A stretch of DNA of 14,721 bases from Anaerolineae bacterium (GTDB lineage Bacteria; Chloroflexota; Anaerolineae; Anaerolineales; Villigracilaceae). The DNA is taken from contig DNDO01000196.1 in assembly GCA_003484265.1 (NCBI GenBank), positions 1 to 14,721 on the forward strand. Direction: 5' to 3'. A program made the position numbers and the translations under genes. The notes below the pieces were generated by a model, which did not search any database, was not told where the DNA came from, and saw nothing but the letters and a program-made list of their open reading frames with translations. Positions 1 to 6,287 of this stretch are shown here, piece after piece (positions within the stretch are counted from its first letter, which is position 1; each line of letters begins with the position of its first letter).

Positions 1-52
1 GATATTTCTATTCTTAGTTGAGCCTCCTGTATAGGTAGTGACCTTTCTTTCT

Positions 53-108
53 ATATTACATAAAAACCATCCCGTGAAAAATTACACGGGATGGTTTTTA
101 TGTAATAT
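53..108 (-). terminator. Long perfect hairpin, bidirectional intrinsic terminator after dppC-like gene
   Basis: Arms 53-76 and 85-108 are perfectly complementary over 24 bp, with an 8-nt loop at 77-84. The core is ACCATCCCGTG, flanked by five A on the left and five T on the right, so a U-run follows the GC-rich core in either direction. It lies 15 bp beyond the stop of the last permease gene and ends the minus-strand transporter operon. Nothing else is recognisable in 1-52. Confidence 0.85.
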
Positions 109-123
109 CTTGTTTTGCACAAA

Positions 124-1080
124 TTAACTGATATGTGCCAAACGCGGGTCAAGAGCGTCACGCAGACCATCACCAAGCAGGTTGAATGCCAATACTGTTA
201 TAGCGATTGCGAAACCGGGCAGAAAGACCAGATGCGGAGCAGTGAAGACCTGATTGCGTTCCTCACTTAGCATGAAGCCCCATTCAGGTGTCGGGGGCTG
301 TGCGCCTAAGCCGAGGAAGGATAGCGCTGCAGCGTCTAGAATCGCGGTGGCAATTCCAAGTGTACCCTGTACGATAAGAGGGGTTAGCGCATTTGGCATG
401 ATGCGCTGAAAAAGTATCTGTAACGTGTTACCGCCAAGCGCTCGTGTCGCGGAGACGTATTCCATTTCACGCACTGATAGAACGCTGGCGCGTACCACGC
501 GCGCATAGGCCGGGATTGAGACAATGCCAATCGCCAGCAGGGCATTTACAAGTCCAGGACCGAGAACCGAAACGATGGCGATAGCTAGTAGCAACGATGG
601 GAATGCTAGTAACACGTCCATGAATCGCATGATGGTATTGTCGATCCATCCGCCGAAGTAGCCGCTGACCGCTCCCAACAGCGTGCCGATAATTATGGCG
701 AAGGTCACTGTTGAAAAGCCGACCATTAAACTGACGCGCGCGCCATACAGCAGGCGGCTAAATTCATCGCGGTTGTTACCGTCTGTACCGGCGATATGTT
801 GTGGTTGATCTTCAGGACACCCGAACAAATGAATGCATGGCGGGGTGCGCGGTTTGATATCCTGCGGGGGCACCACATCCCACATGGGGAGTATCGGCGA
901 GTAAGGCGAGATCAATGGAGCAGTGATTGCAATGAGTATGAGGATGCCAAGCAGGATCATACCGACCACAGCGGATCGGCGGCGAAAAAGCCTTCGCCAA
1001 GTGATTTGCCATAGGCTGACGGACTGAAGGGATAAGCCCTCTGAATCTAGCGATGCAACTTTATTTTCAGTGTTTGTCAT
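124..1080 (-). CDS. Peptide/nickel-type ABC transporter permease, DppC/OppC family
   Basis: This is an inner-membrane permease of a Dpp/Opp-type importer and should pair with the DppB-like protein encoded just upstream. The 318-aa protein has a basic cytoplasmic N-terminus, a first membrane helix at about 37-57, the family segment GTDGNNRDEFSRLLYGARVSL at 98-118, and the EAA cytoplasmic loop at about 206-231 (EYVSATRALGG...PNAL) that docks on the ATPase. It ends with the usual GDGLRDALDPRL. The loop after helix 1 carries C82 and C88, which may form an external disulfide. The ATG is 11 bp after the dppB stop, and AGGATCC serves as ribosome-binding site. Length is close to the family norm. The family assignment is firm, but the substrate (peptide, oligosaccharide or other) cannot be read from the sequence. 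Confidence 0.93.
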   Translation of the reverse strand: MTNTENKVASLDSEGLSLQSVSLWQITWRRLFRRRSAVVGMILLGILILIAITAPLISPYSPILPMWDVVPPQDIKPRTPPCIHLFGCPEDQPQHIAGTDGNNRDEFSRLLYGARVSLMVGFSTVTFAIIIGTLLGAVSGYFGGWIDNTIMRFMDVLLAFPSLLLAIAIVSVLGPGLVNALLAIGIVSIPAYARVVRASVLSVREMEYVSATRALGGNTLQILFQRIMPNALTPLIVQGTLGIATAILDAAALSFLGLGAQPPTPEWGFMLSEERNQVFTAPHLVFLPGFAIAITVLAFNLLGDGLRDALDPRLAHIS

Positions 1081-1091
1081 AATTAAGGATC

Positions 1092-2171
1092 CTAATCAAG
1101 CCTGATGCGTGGATCGAGATAAGCGTAGGATAGGTCAACGAGTAAATTGATAACGACAAAGAAGATGGCGATCACAACAGTAAATGCCTGTACGATGCCA
1201 TAATCGCGTGCAGTAATAGCCTCGAAGAGGGTACGTCCCAAACCCGAAAGGCTGAAAATTGTTTCAGTGAGTACCGCTCCGCCTAGGAGGCTTCCGAGTG
1301 AAAGACCGATGATCGTCACCAGCGGGAGCAGGGCATTTCGGAAGGCGTGTTTCATCACCACGACTCTTTGCCGCAACCCTTTGGCGCGGGCTGTACGCAC
1401 ATAGTCCTGCCCGAGCACATCCAGCATGGCAGAACGGGTCATGCGCGCGATCAACGCCATAGGGATGGTGCCGAGGGCGGCGGCGGGCAGGATGAGATGT
1501 TTGATCGCATCCTTGAGGAGTTCCCAGTTGGAGGTGAGAAGGGCGTTGAGGATATTCAACCGGGAAACAAATTGAAGGAAGGCAAGAAATACACCGGTTT
1601 CCGGTAACACCAATTCCCACGCTTCGTAGAAGGGGTCGTTTGAAAGTCCGGCGCTGGTCCTGCCGGATGGGGGGAGCCAAAAGGCAGTTCCCTTTAATTT
1701 GAGAGAAAATACGTAGGCAAGCATAAGTCCAAGCCAGAAAACAGGCATGGATACTCCTGTATTTGCCCATACCATGGTCACTACATCGACCCATGAATTA
1801 TGACGAACGGCGGAGATTACGCCAAGCGGAATCCCGATCACTATACTGACAAATAGAGCCGCGAAACTCAACTCGACGGTCGTGGGAAGACGCTCGACCA
1901 ACAGGCGGGTAACAGGTATGCCAAACCTTATGGAGTCTCCGAAATTACCAGTCAAAACTTCGCTGATATAGATGGTAAATTGTTCGTAAATAGGTTTGTC
2001 CAGCCCTTTTGCCTTGTTGAACCTTTCACAGGTTTCAGCCGTGGCTTTCTCACCCAATATTGCCCGGCATGGATCTCCGGGAATCACACGCGCAATAATA
2101 AACGTTACAAGTAAAATTCCAAATAATACCGGGATGGCGGCAAAAAATCGCCGTATAAGATATTGAACCAT
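1092..2171 (-). CDS. Peptide/nickel-type ABC transporter permease, DppB/OppB family
   Basis: This 359-aa inner-membrane permease forms the heterodimeric channel with the DppC-like protein. It starts with the typical MVQYLIRRFFAAIPVLFGI helix and has the external segment with IPGDP at 30-34. The EAA loop lies at about 255-286 (QDYVRTARAKGL...RNALLPLVT), followed by GGAVLTETIFSLSGLGR at 297-313, and the protein ends YLDPRIRLD. It is longer than the roughly 305-335 residues usual for the family, because of an insert at about 161-218 between two central helices. C35 and C48 lie in the external region and could pair. The ribosome-binding site AAAGGA lies just upstream of the ATG. A 15-bp hairpin separates it from the solute-binding gene. 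Family assignment is firm; the substrate is unknown. Confidence 0.93.
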   Translation of the reverse strand: MVQYLIRRFFAAIPVLFGILLVTFIIARVIPGDPCRAILGEKATAETCERFNKAKGLDKPIYEQFTIYISEVLTGNFGDSIRFGIPVTRLLVERLPTTVELSFAALFVSIVIGIPLGVISAVRHNSWVDVVTMVWANTGVSMPVFWLGLMLAYVFSLKLKGTAFWLPPSGRTSAGLSNDPFYEAWELVLPETGVFLAFLQFVSRLNILNALLTSNWELLKDAIKHLILPAAALGTIPMALIARMTRSAMLDVLGQDYVRTARAKGLRQRVVVMKHAFRNALLPLVTIIGLSLGSLLGGAVLTETIFSLSGLGRTLFEAITARDYGIVQAFTVVIAIFFVVINLLVDLSYAYLDPRIRLD

Positions 2172-2189
2172 GGCTTTGTTCCTTTGAGA

Positions 2190-2223
2190 ATACGGGATGG
2201 CAGGTTAGCCTGCCATCCCGTAT
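2190..2223 (-). promoter_or_regulatory. Intercistronic hairpin between solute-binding gene and dppB-like gene
   Basis: Arms 2190-2204 and 2209-2223 pair perfectly over 15 bp around the loop TTAG. No U-run follows in the minus-strand direction; the dppB ribosome-binding site comes next. It therefore looks like an mRNA-stabilising or partial-attenuation element, giving more binding protein than permease, rather than a full terminator. It shares the core CATCCCGT with the terminator at 53-108. Confidence 0.7.
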
Positions 2224-2246
2224 AAGTTCTTGCAAGGGTAACTAAA

Positions 2247-3965
2247 TTACTCCGGCTTGTTGAGCAAGCCCCAGAGGTAATCGTAGTATTCCCAGGCATT
2301 GGTGTTGCCCTTGTGCAAAGCAGAAGAGGCATCCAAGCCCATGGTGAAGGTTGCGACTACATCGTTGGCATCGAAGGTCGAGCCATCGTGGAAGGTCACA
2401 CCCTGGCGGAGTGTGCAGACCCAAACGTCGAGTGTGTCATTGGGTTCGCAGGACTCTGCGAGAGCAGGCTCCACAGCAGTGCCGTTAACTTCGTAGCTGT
2501 ACAGAGCTTCAACGATCTGTTCACAGGCGCGCAGTGACTCGCCGTCGGTCTCGTCAGCACAGAAGAGGCTGATCGGTTCTGCGTTCTGCATCCAGACGAA
2601 CACATCACGACCGCCGGGGTCGGATACAGCGAAGTACTCATTGCTGAGCGGGCTGGCCTGCGGGTTCGTGACATCAGCACGCCAGGCGGTTGCGGAACCA
2701 CCGTGAGCCACAGGGATCATCGGGACGAAATTGCGGATGGCGTTATTTGCCTCTACATACAGAGGTTCAGATTCAGCAGGATCGGCGATCTGGGCTGCTT
2801 CTGCCAAAACATCAGCATAGCTCGGGTCGTTGACACCGAACTGCGGGTTGGCAGCGCCAAAGTGGAAGTCAAGGAAGTTGGTTACGTGAGGATAGTCAGC
2901 GCCCCATCCGAGCAGGTAGAAGCCGTCCAAACGACCAGCGGTGGATTCTTCGATGAAAGCACCGGATTCCATGACAACGATCTCAGCGTCGATGTTCAGG
3001 TTTGTCTTCAACTGAGCCTGAAGTTCCTGGGCTACATTGCTCACGTTCGGCAGGTAGCCGCGGACTACGTCGCGGTAGAAGATCTTTGTGGAGAAACCAT
3101 CCGGGAAGCCGGCAGCAGCCAGCTCAGCGCGGGCAGTTTCAGCGTCGAAGTCATACCATGCATCGCCTGCACAACCGTTCGGGATCGCGCACGGGGTGAA
3201 GTGTGATGCAACCTCTGATCCAGGGGGATAGAAGTTATCAATAATGCGCTGGCGGTCGATGCCCTTGGCAACCGCTTGGCGGACAGCCTGGTTATCGAAC
3301 GGCGCAAAAGTGTTTGTCATGGCAAGGTAGAACACATTCAACGCCGGGCGGACCTGCAGGCTGAGACTAGAATCAGCGCTTACAACATCAAAGTCTTCGG
3401 GACCAACGTTATCGATTGCATCCACCGTTCCGGATTGAAGTTCAAGCAAACGGGAGGCAGATTCAGTGGACCAGCGGAAGACCAATGTCTCGACTTCAGG
3501 TGCAGGACCATAGTAATTGGGGTTGGCGGTGAAGGTGATGCTCTCGCCGCGATTCCATTCGCTGACCATGTAAGGACCGGTGCCGATCGGGTTTTCCAGA
3601 CCTTCGGTCGAGCGGGTTTCATCGCCTGCGGTGGCTTCGATCCATTCTTCAGGATAGATTCCATAGACGCTGAAAGCGATCTTTGAAAGGAAGGCAGGAT
3701 CGGGCTGGCACAGGGTAAAGGTCGCTTCGTATTGACCAGTGGCTTCCACACCTTGAATGATGCCGGCTTTATCGCATGACTCAGCCATCAAAGACTTGCC
3801 TTCGAAATCAGGCATGGCGGGTTCTTCTGTTGCGGGTACTTCGGTCGGCGCGGGAGCCGGTTCTTCAGGTGCCGCGGGTGCTTCTGTTGCGGCGCCGCCA
3901 CATGCCGCCAACACTACGCTGGCGAGCAAGAGCAGGGTAAGTAAAGTTAATAGGTTTCTTTTCAC
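2247..3965 (-). CDS. Circularly permuted SBP_bac_5 (DppA/OppA-type) solute-binding lipoprotein
   Basis: This is the extracytoplasmic substrate-binding lipoprotein of the ABC importer (572 aa). The signal peptide is 1-21 with lipobox LAAC (C22), followed by a linker rich in Ala, Pro, Glu and Thr to about residue 52. The fold is rotated. Residues 68-448 match the part of DppA that begins about 135 residues in: VEATGQYEATFTL at 73-85, then NPIGTGPYMVSEW at 125-137, NPNYYG at 148-153 and LQSGTVDAID at 176-185, through to the family's normal end. Residues 452-572 then supply the family's normal N-terminus: VFVWMQNAEPISL at 455-467, EALYSYE at 486-492, PALAES at 500-505, LRQGVTFHDG at 519-528 and DANDVVATF at 532-540. 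The join is the short VSDPGGRD at 447-454. Eight cysteines besides C22 fall in four local pairs (64/86, 259/265, 469/481, 506/517). The start is GTG at 3963-3965 with the strong site GGAGGAGA. Family is sure, permutation very likely, ligand unknown. Confidence 0.93.
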   Translation of the reverse strand: MKRNLLTLLTLLLLASVVLAACGGAATEAPAAPEEPAPAPTEVPATEEPAMPDFEGKSLMAESCDKAGIIQGVEATGQYEATFTLCQPDPAFLSKIAFSVYGIYPEEWIEATAGDETRSTEGLENPIGTGPYMVSEWNRGESITFTANPNYYGPAPEVETLVFRWSTESASRLLELQSGTVDAIDNVGPEDFDVVSADSSLSLQVRPALNVFYLAMTNTFAPFDNQAVRQAVAKGIDRQRIIDNFYPPGSEVASHFTPCAIPNGCAGDAWYDFDAETARAELAAAGFPDGFSTKIFYRDVVRGYLPNVSNVAQELQAQLKTNLNIDAEIVVMESGAFIEESTAGRLDGFYLLGWGADYPHVTNFLDFHFGAANPQFGVNDPSYADVLAEAAQIADPAESEPLYVEANNAIRNFVPMIPVAHGGSATAWRADVTNPQASPLSNEYFAVSDPGGRDVFVWMQNAEPISLFCADETDGESLRACEQIVEALYSYEVNGTAVEPALAESCEPNDTLDVWVCTLRQGVTFHDGSTFDANDVVATFTMGLDASSALHKGNTNAWEYYDYLWGLLNKPE

Positions 3966-4066
3966 GTTTCTCCTCCAAGAGAATATAGTTTGGATACAAC
4001 AATGGGGGGACAGTTAAATATAGTAAGCGCCGGGGCACCTCCTTTGCATATAATATATTGATTATA
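3966..4066 (-). promoter_or_regulatory. Promoter and leader of the transporter operon
   Basis: On the minus strand a perfect TATAAT lies at 4066-4061. A weak -35-like TTCACT sits 16 nt upstream, inside the end of the radical SAM gene. The leader would be about 90 nt. It carries AAAGGAGGTG at 4045-4036, a near-perfect Shine-Dalgarno sequence with no start codon at a suitable distance after it, and then GGAGGAGA, the real ribosome-binding site of the solute-binding gene. No riboswitch fold was recognised. Confidence 0.4.
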
Positions 4067-4080
4067 CAACAAAAGGATAT

Positions 4081-5196
4081 TTAGTGAACGGGCAGGGGTA
4101 TTCCCAGGCCGTTTAACACTACTTGAGAGGGGTCTTTATGCCAAATGCCTGGCACCATCGCGTTACACTTCGGACATTTCCCGTCTCCGGTTATGTGATG
4201 TTCAAGGATGACGTACCCCCGCCTCCGAATTAGCCGATGATTGCATTCTGTACAAAAAGTATCTTCATACTCCCCAACCTGACCCGGCAAATTCCCCGCG
4301 TAGACGTATCGCAGCCCCGCTTCTTTTCCGATCTCCGCCGCGCGTAAAAGAGTCTTTGCGTCCGTGTTGTCGGGGTCTGTCATCTTGTAGTCCTTATGGA
4401 AGGCAGTCACATGCCACGGAATATCTTTTGAAACTCCTGCAATGAAACGCGCCGCATCCCACAATTCTTCGCTTGAATCGTTGAAGCCCGGGATAGTCAG
4501 TGTGACAATCTCCACCCACAATCCCATTTCATGCGCGCGTTTGATTCCATCCAATGTGTTTTGTAAAACACCGCCCAGTTTTCGATAATTTTTATCTTGC
4601 ATACATTTCAAATCCACCTTGTATGCGGAAAGATAGGGTGCAAGATACTTCATCACTTCAGGCGTATTGTTCCCGTTGGAGACATATGCGCACATCAACC
4701 CGTTTGCTTTTGCCTCTTTGAATATTTCAACCGCCCACTCGCTGGTGATCAATGGCTCGTTATAGGACGACACAACAATAGATGCTTTTGTCTTTCGGGC
4801 AAACGCCACCATGTCTTGCGGAGTAACCTTGCGGATGTAATTCACAGACTCGTCCGAAGACGGGTCGCGCATAGCTTGTGAGGTCAGCCAGTTCTGGCAG
4901 TACCCGCAATGGAAGTCGCATCCGAGCATCCCGAACGTCAGCGCGTTCGTACTGGGTAATACATGGAAGAAGGGTTTCTTTTCAACGGGGTCACTTTGCA
5001 GCGCTCCCACATATCCATGCGGCACACGCAACTTTCCGCCCTCGTTGAACCGCACCTGGCAAATTCCCCGCTTCCTCTCGCGGATCACACAACGATGTCC
5101 GCACGCGTAACAGCGTACCGCATTATCTTCCAACTTCTCATATAAATCCCCTGTCACCGTCAACTGGTCAAGCAAATCACCTATCGAACTCGCCAT
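4081..5196 (-). CDS. amrS: AmmeMemoRadiSam system radical SAM enzyme
   Basis: This is a radical SAM protein of the family found with AMMECR1- and MEMO-type proteins (name from the family; the reaction is not known to me). From the ATG at 5194-5196 it is 371 aa. The radical SAM cluster is C93-x3-C97-x2-C100 (CDFHCGYCQN). A Cys-rich N-terminus (C29, C32, C36, C46) and two CxxC pairs near the C-terminus (C315/C318, C341/C344) suggest additional metal sites. GNLPG at 301-305 is typical of the family. No AMMECR1 or MEMO gene is visible in this window. An in-frame GTG at 5209-5211 would add five residues. I prefer the ATG, because the GTG lies inside the probable promoter. No Shine-Dalgarno precedes either start. 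Some relatives are labelled pyruvate formate-lyase activating enzyme-like. Confidence 0.9.
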   Translation of the reverse strand: MASSIGDLLDQLTVTGDLYEKLEDNAVRCYACGHRCVIRERKRGICQVRFNEGGKLRVPHGYVGALQSDPVEKKPFFHVLPSTNALTFGMLGCDFHCGYCQNWLTSQAMRDPSSDESVNYIRKVTPQDMVAFARKTKASIVVSSYNEPLITSEWAVEIFKEAKANGLMCAYVSNGNNTPEVMKYLAPYLSAYKVDLKCMQDKNYRKLGGVLQNTLDGIKRAHEMGLWVEIVTLTIPGFNDSSEELWDAARFIAGVSKDIPWHVTAFHKDYKMTDPDNTDAKTLLRAAEIGKEAGLRYVYAGNLPGQVGEYEDTFCTECNHRLIRRRGYVILEHHITGDGKCPKCNAMVPGIWHKDPSQVVLNGLGIPLPVH

Positions 5197-5213
5197 ACGA
5201 ATATAATACACCC
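5197..5213. promoter_or_regulatory. 17-bp divergent promoter with overlapping -10 elements, probably leaderless both ways
   Basis: The whole gap between the two divergent ATG codons is 17 bp. On the plus strand TATAAT at 5202-5207 is followed by 6 nt and then the mobA ATG. On the minus strand TATTAT (5208-5203) is followed by 6 nt and then the radical SAM ATG. With ordinary spacing each transcript would start at the A of its ATG. There is no room for a Shine-Dalgarno site. The minus-strand -35 could be TATACA (5231-5226), inside mobA. The plus-strand -35 is poor. Confidence 0.5.
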
Positions 5214-5810
5214 ATGCTCACAGTTTGTATACAGGCAGGCGGCGCGTCCTCCCGCATGGGCGAGGACAAAGCGCTCAAACCCTTTCTCGGACGTCCCCTC
5301 ATTCAACGCGTGATCGAGAGACTCACGCCGATCGCAGATGAACTCATCGTGACGACGAACCGCCCCGAAGAATATGCCTTCCTCCAACTCCCGCTGCACT
5401 CGGATCTCAAACCTGGTCGCGGCGCATTGGGCGGTCTCTACACTGCCATCGCTTCCGCCGCGCATCCTCATGTGGCTGTGGTCGCATGCGATATGCCGTT
5501 CGCCAGTCCCACGCTTATCGAAGCAATGAGCAGCCTCCTCGTCGCGAAAGAAGCGGATGTGGTCATCATCAAATCGGATCACGGCTACGAACCTCTCCAT
5601 GCTGTCTATCGCCGGGAGACATGCCAGCCAGCGATTGAAGCCGCTTTAGAACTAGACTTATGGAAAGTTGTCGCTTGGTTTCCGCAAGTCAAAGTACATG
5701 TCTTGAACGAGGATGAAATAAAATCCTCAGACCCAGACGGACTGGCATTTTGGAATGTTAACACGCCGGATGAATTTGCGAATGCCGAGCGGATCGCTAG
5801 CGGACAATAA
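5214..5810 (+). CDS. mobA: Molybdenum cofactor guanylyltransferase, MobA-like
   Basis: This is a cytoplasmic nucleotidyltransferase that probably attaches GMP from GTP to molybdopterin cofactor, giving the guanine dinucleotide form used by some molybdenum or tungsten enzymes. The 198-aa protein has the N-terminal nucleotide-binding signature QAGGASSRMGEDKAL at 7-21, GALGG at 70-74, and the metal-binding CDMPF at 92-96. The C-terminal segment contains NVNTPDEF, as in the family. Length fits MobA (about 190-210). Its ATG is 17 bp from the divergent radical SAM start, and its 3' end overlaps the convergent stress-protein gene by 14 bp. No other molybdenum cofactor gene is in the window, so a related cytidylyl- or adenylyltransferase (MocA-like) remains a weaker option. 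Confidence 0.85.
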   Translation: MLTVCIQAGGASSRMGEDKALKPFLGRPLIQRVIERLTPIADELIVTTNRPEEYAFLQLPLHSDLKPGRGALGGLYTAIASAAHPHVAVVACDMPFASPTLIEAMSSLLVAKEADVVIIKSDHGYEPLHAVYRRETCQPAIEAALELDLWKVVAWFPQVKVHVLNEDEIKSSDPDGLAFWNVNTPDEFANAERIASGQ

Positions 5811-6216
5811 GCACCGGGCAGGGGGCGTGACTGACAACTTTGTGACTCGTGCTTCCCAATACCAGTCCAGCCAACCGACCAAGACCGCGCGAACCCATCA
5901 CGATCACGTCACTTTTACGCGTCTTTGCCACGTTAATGACGACTTCGGCGGGGTTCCCTTCGATTTGTTCAGTGCGGATGCCGCCAGGCACTTCGCCTAT
6001 TGCGGTTACAGTCTTCTGCAGGATGGTTTGTGCGGCGTCCAGCCGGGCATTGATGGCAACCTGCAAATGCGGTTCGCCCAAACGCGGTGGGATGGGCTCG
6101 TAGGCTACAACGACCCTTAATTCAGACTTCATGCAACGCGCAATCTCAGCGGCAACTTTTGCCGCGTGCACTGAATGTTCAGAGCCGTCTACGGCAAGCA
6201 AGATACGTTCAAACAT
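5797..6216 (-). CDS. Universal stress protein, UspA family, ATP-binding type
   Basis: This single-domain cytoplasmic Usp protein of 139 aa probably acts as a dimer that binds ATP. It begins MFERILLAVDGSEHS, the usual first strand plus Asp-containing loop. The nucleotide-binding signature G-2x-G-9x-G-S is complete: G108, G111, G121 and S122. It ends APCPVLIVR, the family's last strand. The ATG at 6214-6216 is chosen because the N-terminus matches the family exactly and GGAAGGAGG lies 4 nt upstream. The open frame extends to 6381, but that stretch crosses the promoter and the divergent aminotransferase start. Its last 14 bp overlap the end of mobA on the other strand, so neither gene has room for a separate terminator there. 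The family is certain, but the stress or signal it responds to is not visible. Confidence 0.92.
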   Translation of the reverse strand: MFERILLAVDGSEHSVHAAKVAAEIARCMKSELRVVVAYEPIPPRLGEPHLQVAINARLDAAQTILQKTVTAIGEVPGGIRTEQIEGNPAEVVINVAKTRKSDVIVMGSRGLGRLAGLVLGSTSHKVVSHAPCPVLIVR

Positions 6217-6244
6217 GGTGCCTCCTTCCGTAGAGTACAATTTC

Positions 6245-6273
6245 AGTATACTTATTTTTACGATAAGATTCAA
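6245..6273 (-). promoter_or_regulatory. Sigma70-type promoter of the universal stress protein gene
   Basis: On the minus strand TTGAAT (6273-6268) and TATACT (6250-6245) are separated by exactly 17 bp. They lie about 30 bp before the stress-protein ATG. The same AT-rich 71-bp gap must also hold the promoter of the divergent aminotransferase gene, for which I see no convincing -35/-10 pair. Confidence 0.6.
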
Positions 6274-6287
6274 CAACAGGAGATTAC

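Noticed and set aside
2247..3965. Solute-binding gene as a fusion of two truncated paralogues or a pseudogene
   Set aside because: The two parts are complementary, not overlapping. Together they make one complete SBP_bac_5 domain in one open frame with signal peptide and normal stop, so a clean circular permutation explains it better.
3966..4080. Riboswitch in the transporter leader
   Set aside because: No conserved aptamer motif or long stem structure was seen in the roughly 90-nt leader.
5197..5211. GTG at 5209-5211 as the radical SAM start
   Set aside because: It lies in the overlapping -10 region and has no ribosome-binding site. The ATG at 5196 is a better candidate, though only five residues differ.
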